Origin: Persicaria tinctoria
Lineage: Eukaryota > Streptophyta > Magnoliopsida > Caryophyllales > Polygonaceae
NCBI GenBank assembly: GCA_037127255.1
Contig: JBANSL010000003.1
Span: 19,657,314-19,721,313 of the forward strand
Direction: 5' to 3'
DNA: 64,000 nt
Made by a program: the position numbers and the translations under genes. The notes beneath the pieces were generated by a model. It worked only from the letters and a program-made list of their open reading frames with translations. It had not been told where the DNA came from and made no database searches. Every line of letters begins with the position of its first letter. Positions within the stretch are counted from its first letter, which is position 1. Shown here piece after piece: positions 23,352 to 34,600 of the stretch.

Positions 23352-23587
23352 CTCCCTCTGTTCAACAAAACTTGTCGTTTACTATTCACGCACGCTTTTT
23401 TTGAATGATAAAAACTATATAAAATATTCATTTTTTTTAAAATTTTTTTAACAAGTTTGTACTTATTAATAATAACTACGAAATTGTTAAAAAAAATTAT
23501 TTAAAAAGTCGATATTTTATATAGTTTTTAGCTCCTAAAAAAGCGTGCATGAATAGTAAAACGTCAAGTTTTGTTGAACGGAGGGAG
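23352..23587. mobile_element. Stowaway MITE
   Basis: TIRs CTCCCTCTGTTCAACAAAA and its inverted partner ending TTTTGTTGAACGGAGGGAG, flanked by TA at 23350-23351 and 23588-23589. The duplicated host sequence at about 24518 is the empty site (AATCAATT followed directly by GTCATTTTAG), which independently confirms the boundaries. Confidence 0.93.
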
Positions 23588-23589
23588 TA

Positions 23590-23975
23590 TCATTTTAGAT
23601 TGGTTAGTACTTCTCTTTATTATTATTGAGAAATTATTCAATTAAGGAATTATAAATAAAATTTTCAACAAACCATTATTATTTGTATTATTCCACTATT
23701 TCCATACATTATCAAATTCTTTTGTGCATTTGTTTAACATATCGCTACCACTTAACTTTCATACTCACAATAGAAATTCTATTAGAATAACAAATACATT
23801 CTAGTTGATACAGATTATTAAGACTTACAAAATACATGTCTAGCTAACCGGCCACATATATAGTTACTGTCATTGTAGTTGCTTAATTTCAACACACATG
23901 GAGTCATGGACAGCTTTTTCCACTGTTCCACACTTAACCCTGGCAATTCAAGTCAAGTCAAGTGGTGTAATACAG
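23590..23975. repeat. Direct duplication, copy 1 (partner 24519-24896)
   Basis: About 380 bp from CATTTTAGATTGG through GGCAATTCAAGTCAAGT, nearly identical to 24519-24896. Copy 2 runs into the promoter of the secreted-peptide gene; copy 1 does not, so copy 1 holds only upstream sequence. Confidence 0.85.
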
Positions 23976-24329
23976 GTTTCATGTGAATGGTGTCTGGTTT
24001 GTCAAGCTTGTAGACGTCGTGGAAATGCGACGATACCTGTTGATTCTGTTTAGAGTCCATGTTGAGGTGTCCGCTAGTGATCCCCAAAGTTCTCTGTGAG
24101 CGTCTTCTGTTTGACTGGTTGGTTTGTTAGTTCTGCTAGCTTGTTGGTTGCAGTGTAGATGACTTGTACTTTATTTTTGCTCTTTCATTTACGCCATTTG
24201 TTTCTTGTTATTTACTTTCAGTCATTTGCTTCTGCTATTTGCTTCTGGTTATACATGATGGTTAGTCCATCTTCCCGCTTGTCTGGGCTCTCGATTCCTC
24301 TAAGCTTGTCTAGAGAACCGAATTTCGTT

Positions 24330-24334
<5 letters not shown>

Positions 24335-24388
<54 letters not shown>

Positions 24389-24390
24389 TA
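24335..24390. repeat. (TA)n microsatellite
   Basis: Uninterrupted TA repeats followed by a short (CA)n stretch. Confidence 0.95.
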
Positions 24391-24518
24391 TTATAAATAA
24401 AAAATATTATAAATAAAAAAATATTTTTGAAAAAAAAAAAAAAATTAGAATTTATTAATAATATCTTTACTTTAATTTTGAACGCATTAGCACATATTAT
24501 AAAAACCTATAATCAATT

Positions 24519-24896
24519 GTCATTTTAGATTGGGTTAGTACTTCTCTTTATTATTATTGAGAAATTATTCAATTAAGGAATTATAAATAAAATTTTCAAC
24601 AAACCATTATTATTGTTTGTATTATTCCACTATTTCCATACATTATCAAATTCTTTTGTGCATTTGTTTAACATATCACTACCACTTGACTTTCATAAAT
24701 ACTCATAATAGAAATTCTATTAGAATAACAAATACATATATACTAGTTGATACAGATTATTAAGACTTACAAAATACATGTCTAGCTAACGACATAGTTA
24801 CTGTCATTGTAGTTGCTTAATTTCAACACACATGGACAATTGGACAGCTTTTTCCACTGTTCCACACTAACCCTGGCAATTCAAGTCAAGTGGATC
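24519..24896. repeat. Direct duplication, copy 2 (partner 23590-23975)
   Basis: Nearly identical to 23590-23975 apart from small indels and absence of the Stowaway MITE at its left edge. A weaker third copy of its right part lies at about 41030-41170. Confidence 0.85.
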
Positions 24897-25009
24897 TTAT
24901 TAATTATGCATTTATATATGCATGTTGAATGGATGAAAGTTGATGAGAAATCGTCCAATTCATCACGACCTTCCTCCATCCTTAACTCACTTGCTCCCCC
25001 CCCCCCCCC

Positions 25010-25016
25010 TATATAA
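25010..25016 (+). promoter_or_regulatory. TATA box of secreted-peptide gene
   Basis: TATATAA directly after a run of about 14 C, 83 bp before the ATG at 25099, which allows a normal 30-bp start-site spacing and a 50-bp leader. Confidence 0.6.
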
Positions 25017-25098
25017 CGATACAACTCTATATGCATTCTGAACAATAAAATATACGTTATCAACTGAACAAATAAGCCCTCAACTGCGAGAGCAATCG

Positions 25099-25338
25099 AT
25101 GGCGAGATCAATGCACAAAGGCTGTAGCTTGAGATGGATCATGTTGATCTGCAGGCTCTCCATTCTGTTGAGTATCATCAACCTCATCTTGCTCAATGTT
25201 GGAAGCAATTACAACTACTCTTTCAGTGCACCTGACAATATACGCGGCCATATGCAACTATTTACGCCCTATAGGAGAAGATTACGCCCTGTTACTCTGC
25301 CGTCCCCTATACCTGCTCACCGTAATGGTAATTATTAG
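25099..25338 (+). CDS. Small secreted, proline/arginine-tailed peptide precursor (79 aa)
   Basis: Intronless ORF with a TATA box at 25010 and an AATAAA at 25503. The N terminus MARSMHKGCSLRW is basic and leads into a hydrophobic core (IMLICRLSILLSIINLILL), a good signal peptide or anchor. A variable middle follows, then the C-terminal tail RRRLRPVTLPSPIPAHRNGN. Short precursors with a basic cleavage-like site before a Pro-rich C terminus are typical of plant peptide hormones (CLE, IDA, PIP). The tail vaguely recalls IDA-like PIP..HN endings but matches none well. It is not assignable to a known family by eye. Flanks on both sides recur at 41.03-41.33 kb without the ORF. Confidence 0.6.
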   Translation: MARSMHKGCSLRWIMLICRLSILLSIINLILLNVGSNYNYSFSAPDNIRGHMQLFTPYRRRLRPVTLPSPIPAHRNGNY

Positions 25339-25884
25339 ATCGTCACAGAGTTTAGAGAATCTCAACCATCCCAGAGTGGTTGGTAGAGTTTCTCCTTAAA
25401 CTCCACCGAATTCAAACCACGTTACGTTCTTCCTCGGTTGTTGCTGAATATTTGTTATATATTCTCACTATTTGTGTCTTTACTTTACTCGACCGCCCTT
25501 ACAATAAATAAGTATTAGAAGCAGATTTTGAGCTTTAATTTAAGAAAAAGTAAAACGTGGTGTTAGTCGACGATCTTCAACACCCGGTTTCTGCCACCAT
25601 TACCGATGCATATGCCAGTATTGAGTGAGCTAGGACCTCCTCCACCGTACAATATATATATATTGGCGATCGACGTCGCACGCACCTAAATGTCGAATGG
25701 TTCGTTCATTTTCCCTCGCCAGTTTGCGTGAGAATATATTATATACCTATATATGAAATCAAACCAAACCACTATTGATCGATGTACTTTGGCTTCTTTT
25801 ATATGATCCATGACCCCGATTTGTTTTCATTTGACCTATTATATTCCAGTCTCTCACGTACTTCTCCCCAAAAAGGGTCTTCTT
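25339..25884. other. 3' region of the peptide gene and intergenic DNA
   Basis: Contains AATAAA at 25503-25508. The segment TTTCTGCCACCATTACCG near 25588 recurs near 41281. No other gene recognised. Confidence 0.5.
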
Positions 25885-26408
25885 TGTAACATGTGTTATG
25901 CTTGAGGAAGAAGAAAGTGTTTGAATGATCTGAAAATTGTGTATTGATTAAGGGCTTGTAATGGTATTTATACACAATTCAGTTGGGTCAACCAACTTTG
26001 ACTAACACAAAACTCTATATATGTAATAGCAACACGTTATTACAGTGGCGGGTCCTGAAGCGTTTGGTTGAGGAGGCGAATAATTAATCTCTAATTTTTT
26101 TTTTCCGACAAAATCATCAATATTTAAAGTTTTTGGGTTTAATTATAGCATTAAGTTATAAAGCTTAACAAATGATGAGTATGATAGAAGTGTATTAATT
26201 TGGTAAATGATGTGAAAAATATTTTATATCGCTTCAATCTTGAAACGTTTATAACTTTTTACTCAGTTATCGGATTTGAGCTTATAATATATCAAATCGA
26301 AGCTATCGACGAGAGGAATATTTATATTAAATTTCAATTTTGATTTGGGGGGGGGGGACTGCCACCCCCGGTCCTTTAAAGGATTCGCCTCTGCGTTATT
26401 ATATAACA
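25885..26408 (-). repeat. 3' LTR of copia copy D with an inserted hAT MITE
   Basis: On the minus strand it begins TGTTATATAATAACG just after the purine-rich GAGGGGGGC and ends ...ACATGTTACA. Without the MITE and its extra target copy it is about 165 bp. A GTATAAATACC box (minus strand, near 25970) is a likely LTR promoter. Confidence 0.7.
26043..26393. mobile_element. hAT-type MITE
   Basis: Perfect 8-bp target duplication CGTTATTA (26035-26042 and 26394-26401) and short TIRs CAGTGGCGGGTCC / inverted CAGAGGCGAATCC, as in hAT elements. 351 bp, AT-rich centre, G-run near 26346. No ORF. Confidence 0.9.
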
Positions 26409-26418
26409 ATAGCCCCCC

Positions 26419-29335
26419 TCAAGCTGAAGGGTGGAACAAATTCAGCTTGGAAATAATGTGTTGATGCTGAGGAGTAGGCAAGATCTTAGTGAGAATATCT
26501 GCCAACTGCTCCGATGAGGGTATGTATGACAATTCAATCAAGCCTTCGAGGACTTTGTCTCGAGTAAAGTGGCAATCCACCTCGATGTGCTTCGTTCGTT
26601 CGTGGAAAACTGGGTTCTTGGCAAATTGCATAGTCGAACGGTTGTCACAGTGTAAAGTGACTGGTTGCAGAGATTCAATGCCCAGCTCCTGAAGGAGTCT
26701 GATCAACCAAGTGATCTCAGTGGAAGCATTGGCTATGGCACGGTACTCAGATTCAGAAGAGCTGCGAGAGACAACTGACTGCTTCTTCGATTTCCAGCTG
26801 ATGGGGGATTGGCCTAGTAACACAATGAAACCGGTAACTGAACGACGAGTCATGGGACAAGCCGCCCAATCCAAGTCTGAAAAAGCTCGTAAAACTGGTG
26901 TTGTACAACCATTAAGGAGAACACCTCTGCCAGCAGTGTGTTTGACATACCTTAAAGTGTGCAGAAGAGCCTCCCAATGGGGAGTGCGTGGAGATTGCAT
27001 AAATTGACTAAGACTTTGAACTGCAAAGCTAAGATCAGGACGGGTATTGGTGAGATAATTGAGCTTACCAACCAATGTCCTGTAAGAGAATGGATCAAAT
27101 AACAAATCACCATCAGAATTGTTGAGCTTGCAGTGTAAAGGAAGGGTGTTGTTGCAGGCTTGTCTAGTGGCTGAGAAACATCAGAAAGAAGCTCAGAAGT
27201 GAACTTGGTTTGAGTCATTGCAATCCCTGAAGGAAGAACAGAGACCTCTATCCCAAGGAAATAATGAAGATAGCCCAAGTCCTTGATGCTGAAGTTGTTG
27301 TCCAGGAAGGTTTTGAGGTGTTTAATGCCCAATTGATCAGTCCCAGTGATGAGAATATCATCAACATAAACTGCAAGGACGATGATCAACCCAGAAGATC
27401 TCTTAATGAACAAAGAATAGTCATTATTTGATTGAACAAAATGTAATGACAGCAAGGCTGAGGTGAGCTTATGAAACCATTGTCTGGAACACCTTCAAGC
27501 ATGACCATGTACACATCCTCATGGAGATCTCCATGCAGGAACGCGTTATTAACATCAAGCTGGTATAGTGGCCACCCCTTAGAAGCAGCAACAACAACTA
27601 CAGCTCTAATGGTTGTCATCTTAACCACATGGGAGAATGTGTCATGGAAATCCACACCTTCCTTCTGTGTGAATCCTTTGGCCACAAGCCGAGCCTTATA
27701 TCTTTCAAGACTTCCATCAGACTTGAGCTTGACCTTGAAAACCCATCGACAGCCCACTGGAGTTTTGCCAAATGGAAGGGGAACAACATCCCAAGTGCCA
27801 TTGACCTGGAGGGCATCTAATTTCTTTTTCATGGCAATAACCCAATTTGGATCAAGAGATGCAATCTTATAGGAAGTGGGTTCAGTAAAATTTGAAAGAT
27901 GACTAAGCAAGGCAAAATGAGAAGAAGGTAATGTGTAAGGGCAAAAGCAATTATCAGTGTGCTTGGTAAAGATTAAAGAGCTAAAATTGCAAACATAATC
28001 ATTCAAATAAGCAGGAGTGTGATGTGTTCTAGAAGACCTTCTAGGAATGAAAGGGATATCAGGCTCAAGAGGTGGAGCACTTGATGAAACATCAGTAGTA
28101 GGTGGCTCAGCAGGAGGAGCATGTATGGGAGTAAAGATGAAATCATGGCCATAATCTTGTGAGACAGTGGGCAAAGCAGATGGGGTAGGAGAGTGTTTGA
28201 GATGAAAGGGGAAATGGGATTCATGAAAGACAATGTCTCTTGACTGATAAATGGTGTGAGTTTGTAAATCCAATGCCTTGTAACCTTTCTTTCCAAAGGA
28301 ATATCCAATGAAAACACAAGCATTAGCACGGGGTTGGAACTTGTCAGAGGAAGGGGGCTGGGTTGAAACAAAGCAAAGACAACCAAAGGCCTTTAAGAAG
28401 TTGTAATCATGGTCTTTGTTAAAAAGTTTAGAATATGGAGTAGCAAAATGAAGTGAGGGTAGTGGTGTTCTGTTAATGAGAAAAGTGGAAGTGAGCACAG
28501 ATTCACCCCAAAAGGAAATGGGAAAGGTTGGATTGAAAAAAGAGAGCACGAGCTACCTCCAAGAGATGCTTGTACTTTCTTTCAACAATACCATTTTGCT
28601 GTGGAGTATAGGGACAACTAGTTTGATGTACTATACCTTTGGAGGAGAAAAATTGCATGGCATTGGATCTGCAAAACTCAACAGCATTATTTGAACGAAT
28701 GACTTTGATGGAAGCTTTGAACTGTCTGTGAATGAGAGAGACAAAAGGCTGAATGATTGTAAGAGCAGTGCTCTTAGATGGCATCAAGTAAGTCCAAGTA
28801 CAACGTGTAAAGTCATCCACGATTGTCAAGAAGTACCTATGACCATTGTGAGTGAGATGTCTATAAGGACCCCAAGTGTCAATGTGAATTAGCTCAAAGG
28901 GAGTAGTGGTTGTAGGAGAAGAAGTGGGGAAGGAATGTATGTGCTGTTTGGCCTTGGGGCAGATCTTGCAAAGATGTGTGGGTTTGGCTGAAGAATTGAT
29001 GAAACTGAGATGCCTTAACTGCGAAAAAGGAACATGTCCAAGGCGACAGTGCCATAATTCAAGTAAATGATCATTCAATGCAATAGAAGAAGCACAAGCA
29101 AATGGTTTATTCAATGTAAAACTGTCAACGGAAAGCACATCATTGTTTTGCTTACAAGAAGAAATCATATTAGCAACATAAAGTTCTTTAATAGCTCTAC
29201 CAAGCACAAGAGGCTTCTTCATCAAATGGCCCTGGAGAAAACAAAAATTTGGAGTGAAAAGAACATCAAGTTGGGTGTCTGCAATGATCTTTTTGACTGA
29301 TAAAAGATTGAAACAAAAATCAGGTGTGTTTTTTC
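26419..29335 (-). pseudogene. Copia pol remnant: integrase, RT, RNase H (copy D)
   Basis: Four minus-strand frames cover one pol. First: FCFNLLSVKKI, LWHCRLGHVPF, integrase HIDTWGPY, IRSNNAVEF, GIVERKYK. Second: SFWGESVLTSTFLINRTPL, then RT VGCRWVFKVK, LDVNNAFLHGDL. Third: YVDDILITG and YFLGIEV. Fourth: RNase H SDLDWAACPMTRRS, SRSSSESEYRAIA, DILTKILP. Frameshifts lie near 28520, 27440 and 27100. The upstream 29336-29525 portion is not copia-like although it is in frame. Confidence 0.88.
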
Positions 29336-29350
29336 CCTTCGCCAGCCTCT

Positions 29351-29506
29351 TGGCTGCTTGGTCGCCCCATCTCCAACCGTTGCCGCCTCCATCCCTGAAG
29401 TCTCTGTCGGCCTGAGTGGCTCCGTTCCTGGCTGCTTGGTCGCCCCATCTCCAACCGTTGCCACCTCCATCCCTGAAGTCTCTGTCGGCCTGAGTTGCTC
29501 CGTCCT
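29351..29506 (-). repeat. Two 78-bp tandem repeats fused in frame to copia remnant
   Basis: Starting TGGCTGCTTGGTCGCCCC at 29351 and again at 29429, the two units differ at very few bases. On the minus strand each encodes 26 residues containing DRDFRDGGGNGWRWGDQ, open into the copia frame. The period is a multiple of three. Confidence 0.85.
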
Positions 29507-30306
29507 TGGCCTTCTTGGTCCACAACGTCTCCCTTGTCCCTCTACTTTAATTGTAAACCGGAACCCGCCCATCTCACACCGCCGTCGTTGTCCTCGGTGT
29601 CCGCCGGCCCTGAGCAGCGGCTCCAAGCCCCCGATCTTCCACCACCGGTGCATCACCCTACTACTCACCCTTTCTATTCATGACCATGATGGATCCCAGG
29701 GCGTCGGCAAGTCAACCCTTGGCTTCATGGCCGCCCCGCATCTCCCCATCCTCCGGCACCTCCTACCTGCCTCCTTCATCACCCTCTGTTTGTTTCTATC
29801 AAACACTCTCATGCCTAACTTCAAATCTCAAAAATAAAAATAAAATTCTTTCTACCAATCCAAAATGTGAAACCCAAAATTACAGGTGATTCCCTGCAAC
29901 CATGAAAAACCCCCAATTTGAAAATCAAACCTACCCTCCACTCAAATTTCAAACCTGTTAAATCGAAACCTATTTACAAAAGATCCATGTCTTTCGTCGT
30001 TCACCTTCAAATCTCAAGTTCTTGAGTCCAAGGTATCACATGCATCATGATTGATGAGCAAAGTCACCGTCTTCTAAGCCAACAATGCCATGTCTACTAC
30101 CCCTCGACTTGCATGCAAGCCGTCTAAGCCGCCGAAGGAACAAGAGTTTTATTTTTCAAGATTTTTAATTTTAAATTTATGTAATTGTAATCTTAAATAA
30201 TTTTTTCTTTTTTGATTGGCGACCCTCTGCGTAGGGTCATCCAAGCCATCTGTTGATAGCTTCAAGATTACTTTGCCGATCTACTTCTTGCCCACTATAA
30301 AAAAAA
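29507..30306. other. GC-rich then AT-rich segment of unknown origin
   Basis: 29507-29780 is GC-rich and looks like exon-derived sequence. On the plus strand it includes a Walker-A-like GSQGVGKSTL near 29694-29723, without other supporting motifs. From 29800 on it is non-coding. No TIRs or RNA gene seen. Possibly captured gene sequence; not identified. Confidence 0.35.
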
Positions 30307-30400
30307 AGAATAAAAATTGTTTGTATTCATATTGCTCGTACCCCTTTTACCCTCTAATAAAAATTCTCTGTATCTATCTACAAGGCTAGGTGAGTATTAA
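30307..30400. repeat. Paralogous copy of the NB-ARC gene 3' flank (left part)
   Basis: GAATAAAAATTGTTTGTATTC, then CTCGTACC and CCCTCT, match 19037-19085 and 53162-53205. Its continuation (AGATTAGAATAAATTA) resumes at 38836 on the far side of the nested transposons. Confidence 0.7.
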
Positions 30401-30965
30401 GAACACCTTTAATAGTGGTACCCCAAATACCATAACAATTAAAAAAAATGTATGAGAAAGTCATATTTTTGAAAGAACACAGAAGAAAAAGGAGTCCAAG
30501 TATCATGAACAAAATACCATACAATTTTACCCAATCAAACATTAATTGTGAGGCCCATTTAATTGTCACTTAATTAATTTATTTTTTTGTCGTTGAATGC
30601 AGTACAACATTAATTCCCGGTTGAATGCACGACATTAATTCAAATCAATTTCCAAATTGAATTGATGAATGCACCCAACTCAAAGCAAATGAATGCACAG
30701 TGGACATTGAATTCAACATCCATAGTAAACACCGATTAATTAATTTCTCGGTTGATGTATTTTTTAAAAAATTGGGGTTGTAGTCCCTTTAAAAAAAATT
30801 ATATCGGGAAAAAAAAAATAAGTTAGCTATTTTATAAAATTTGTCGTAGTTAAACCGATTCAACATATGGAGTATTAAACACTGAGTATAAAAACATGCA
30901 TAATGTAATATATAGAAATACGGAAACATATGATTCCAATACATTACACAACGATTTAAAAACAC

Positions 30966-31103
30966 TGATAGATTACATAGGTCTCCTATTGTATAGTGGG
31001 CTGAAAGCCCGTTAAGGCCCAATACCTTTGTAACCTATATATATGTTATATCAATGAATGGAAACCCTCAAGGAGGACTTTACATCAATTCCGCTATTCT
31101 ACA
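30966..31103 (+). repeat. 5' LTR of copia copy E
   Basis: TGATAGATTACATAGG...CTATTCTACA, 138 bp. A TATATATATG box lies near 31036. Confidence 0.95.
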
Positions 31104-31115
31104 TGGTATCACAGC
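31104..31115 (+). other. Primer-binding site of copia copy E
   Basis: TGGTATCACAGC immediately after the 5' LTR, complementary to the 3' end of initiator tRNA-Met except toward its end. Confidence 0.9.
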
Positions 31116-31686
31116 TTTTTCTTCCTCACGGAACCCTAAATTGATCCTCCCGTCTCACCGGTCATCCCCTTCCTCCGACCTTTCTCATCGCCGCCGCCTC
31201 TCCGGCCCAGATCCGGCCTTCCTCAGCCTCGCTCTCCTTCCTCGCCTCTTGCCTTGCCCTCGCTCGATCTCCAGATCCCGTCGTCCCTTGCCTTCCCTCG
31301 ACCTCTCCTCCCCTAACCCGGCCACCACGGCGACGACCCCGAGCCCAGATCTCGGCCACCCCACTCTCGCTGTCCCTCCCTCTCTCTCCCGCTGAATCCA
31401 CGCCCTCGCCGTTCCCCAGATCCGAGCACCACCGGCCTCACTCCGAGCCCAAGGGCCACCATTCCGCCACCTTCCCTCGCTCCCTCTCCCGCCGAACTCC
31501 ACCGCCAAGATCGGCGCTTCCACGCCCCAGCAAGAAGAAATCAGGGATTTCTTTTAATCCAATTTGAAGAAATTACACAAACAGCCCTTGTGTTCTCCCA
31601 TTTTTCGTTTCTGACCCTAACTTAATTATTTATTAAGTTAGGTGGCCAATACAAAAAAAAAAAAAAAAAAAAAAACAATTCTTACC
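31116..31686 (+). other. Leader of copia copy E where gag should be
   Basis: First about 400 bp very GC-rich (TCGCCGCCGCCTCTCCGGCC-type sequence), then AT-rich with TTAATTATTTATTAA, then A23 at 31653-31675. No zinc knuckle or gag motif in any frame. The A run suggests a reverse-transcribed polyadenylated RNA was joined in. Confidence 0.6.
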
Positions 31687-34600
31687 ATGGCCTTCTACGA
31701 TCACCTGCATCACGCCTTCTCCTCTACGATGCCGACATCTTCAGAATCTTCTTGGTACATGGACACTGGTGCCACCTCCCACATGACGAACTCATCAGGT
31801 AACCTCTCATCTATTTATTTTAAGGGCCCTGCCCACTCTATTATCGTCGGAAATGGTGGTCGTCTTGCTACTTCGGGAATTGGCCACGCCAATTTACAGA
31901 CCTCAACCCACCCACTACACCTGAACAATGTCCTTATTGCCCCAAAGATTGTCAAAAACCTTATCTCTGTCCGTCGGTTCACTACTGACAACAACGTTTC
32001 CCTTACGTTTGATCCCTATGGTTTCTCTGTGAACGATCTTACTACGGGGGTTACTCGCATGAGATGTAACAGCACCGGGGAGCTCTACCCTGTCACACCA
32101 CCTCCTGCGTCCAGTCAGTCGTGTCCGGTCGCCCTCTCGGCATCATCGTCCAGCCTGTGGCATGCACGCCTGGGCCATCCCAGCGCTGCCGTTCTAGATG
32201 TCCTCCGTTCCCAGAACCTTGTCACCTGTACCAAAGACCCACGCTCTGGTTTATGCTCTTCCTGCCAACTAGGCAAACATGCCAGACTGCCGTTCCAACG
32301 GTCTTTGACCTCTACCCTTGCTCCCTTTGATATCATTCACAGCGACATTTGGACCTCTCCCGTGCCTAGCAACGAGGGTCACAAGTACTACCTCTTATTT
32401 CTGGATGACTACACTCATTACTTATGGGTCTTCCCGTTGCATTTCAAGTCCCAAGTGTTTCCTATTTTTGCCAGATTCCATGCCTACATCAAAACACAGT
32501 TCCACATGTCCATCAAATGTTTTCAATGTGACAATGGTCGTGAATTTGACAACAAAGACTTTCACTCCTTCTTTGCCGCACATGGGATTTCATATCGCTT
32601 GTCTTGCCCCTATACTTCTCAGCAGAATGGCAAGGCAGAAAGAATCATCAGAACAATTACCAATATGATGCGCTCTCTCCTCTTCCACGCATCTATTCCC
32701 CTTCCCTATTGGCCTCACGCCTTATCCACCACATGTTATCTCCTGAACATTCTCCCTTCCACTACCCTACACCATCGCTCGCCAGCTCAGACACTTTATT
32801 ACGCCGAGCCTAGGTATGATCACCTTCGTACCTTTGGTTGCTTGTGCTTCCCTAATCAGTCATCCACCGCCCCCCACAAGCTTCACCCGCGCTCCACCCC
32901 TTGTGTCTTCCTAGGCTACCCGTCCGATCATCGCGGTTACATTTGCCTCGATATCAAGACCCATAAGATCATTCTGTCTCGTCATGTCACTTTTGATGAG
33001 TCGCGATTTCCCTTCGCGTCTCCCACACCCCCTGTGTCGTCAACAGAGTCTGAGTCACCATTCCCTCACTTCATTCTTCCCCAGAGCTCTCCCGGTGCTC
33101 CTGCGTCTCCCCCTCCCCCACCTCCCTCGCCACCCCCCACCACAAGACCACACACCCGCAGCGTCTCCGGAGTCTTCCGACCCCGTCAGATCATCTCCAT
33201 GACCACCACCCATCACCTCGCTATCCACCGTCCATCACATCATCAAACACCATCCCCTCCCCTACGTGCGGCGCCCGCCGCTGCCCCTGCCGCGCCCCCC
33301 GCAACCCCAGCTGCGGCACCCGCCGCAAGTTCCCCCCTCCTGGCGGCGCCCGCCGCAGCCATAGCGGCGCCCGCCGCACCACCTGCCGCGCCCGCCGCCA
33401 CCTATTTTGCGGCGCCCGCCACGCCGCACCCCCTCCTGGCGGCGCCCGCCGCTCCTGCCGCACCTACCTCCGTCTCCCCCGTCCTTCCCGGCTCCCAGCC
33501 CTCCCTCTCCCCCATCCCCACCTCCCACAAAACAGCCCTACTCGACCCGAATTGGCAGGCGGCTATGCTCGACGAATACAGGGCCCTTACAAAGAATGGT
33601 ACTTGGGTTCTTGTCCCGCGCCCTCCAGCGGCGAACGTCGTTCGCTGTATGTGGCTCTTCCGTGACAAGTTCCGCTCTGATGGGACGTTGGAGCGCTATA
33701 AAGCACGTCTTGTCGTCAACGGTCGGTCCCAACAGGTGGGTATTGATTGTGATGAGACCTTCAGCCCCGTGGTCAAGCCTGCCACTATCCGAGTGGTATT
33801 AAGTTTAGCTCTGTCGCGCAAATGGGCCATTCATCAGCTCGATGTCAAGAACGCTTTTCTGCATGGTCACCTGAATGAGACAGTCTACATGTTTCAGTCG
33901 CCGGGATTTACTGATGCCAATCGTCCTAAGCACGTCTGTCTCCTGAAGCGCTCTCTGTATGGTCTGAAACAGGCTCCACGAGCTTGGTTTCAGCGCTTTG
34001 CTTCTCATTTGCTCCGCTTGGGTTTCATTGGCAGCCGCTCGGATTCGTCCCTGTTCATCTATCGCAGAGGCTCCGACATGGCATTTCTGCTCCTATATGT
34101 TGACGACATCATTCTCACCGCCTCTTCTGATGCTCTTCGAACGTCGATTATATCACAGCTCAGTGCTGAATTCGCTATGTCAGATTTGGGCCCGTTGTCT
34201 TACTTCTTGGGAGTTGCTGTTCAGCGGCACTCGTCTGGGCTATTCCTCTCACAGAGTAAGTATGCGGCTAAAATTGTTGCTCGGGCTAACATGAGTAACT
34301 GCAATCCGGTCGCCACCCCTGTCGATACATCAAACAAGCTCAGCGCTCACTCAGGTCCTTTGGTAGATGATCCGACGCTATACAGGAGCCTTGCTGGTGC
34401 TCTTCAGTATCTCACCTTCACCAGACCTGATATCAGTTACGCCGTTCAGCAGATCTGCTTATTTATGCATGCCCCTAGGGAACCCCACTTTCATGCCTTA
34501 AAGCGGATCATCCGGTACATCAGCGGCACACTCGAGCTCGGCACCACGATCACTCCTTCCTCTAAGCTTGACCTTGTTGCTTACACTAATGCGGATTGGG

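Larger units (their letters stand above)
25885..29335 (-). mobile_element. Minus-strand Ty1/copia element lacking its 5' part (copy D)
   Basis: 3' LTR at 25885-26408, then RNase H, RT, integrase and GAG-pre-integrase reading right to left up to about 29335. There it is replaced by unrelated GC-rich sequence. Gag, protease and the 5' LTR are missing. Confidence 0.85.

Noticed and set aside
25099..25338. Calling the small peptide a CLE or IDA gene
   Set aside because: The C-terminal tail does not match the CLE dodecapeptide or the IDA PIPPSAPSKRHN pattern closely enough.
29691..29730. Walker-A-like GSQGVGKSTL suggesting an ATPase or a third NB-ARC copy
   Set aside because: No flanking NB-ARC or kinase motifs, frame short, and the sequence does not resemble the two NB-ARC genes.
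31054..31395. ORF across the 5' LTR and leader of the young copia element as a possible gag
   Set aside because: Starts inside the LTR, Ser/Pro/Arg-rich with no zinc knuckle or gag motif; GC-rich by-product.
33221..33668. Long Gly/Arg-rich minus-strand ORFs
   Set aside because: Shadows of the GC-rich Ala/Pro linker of the copia pol on the plus strand.
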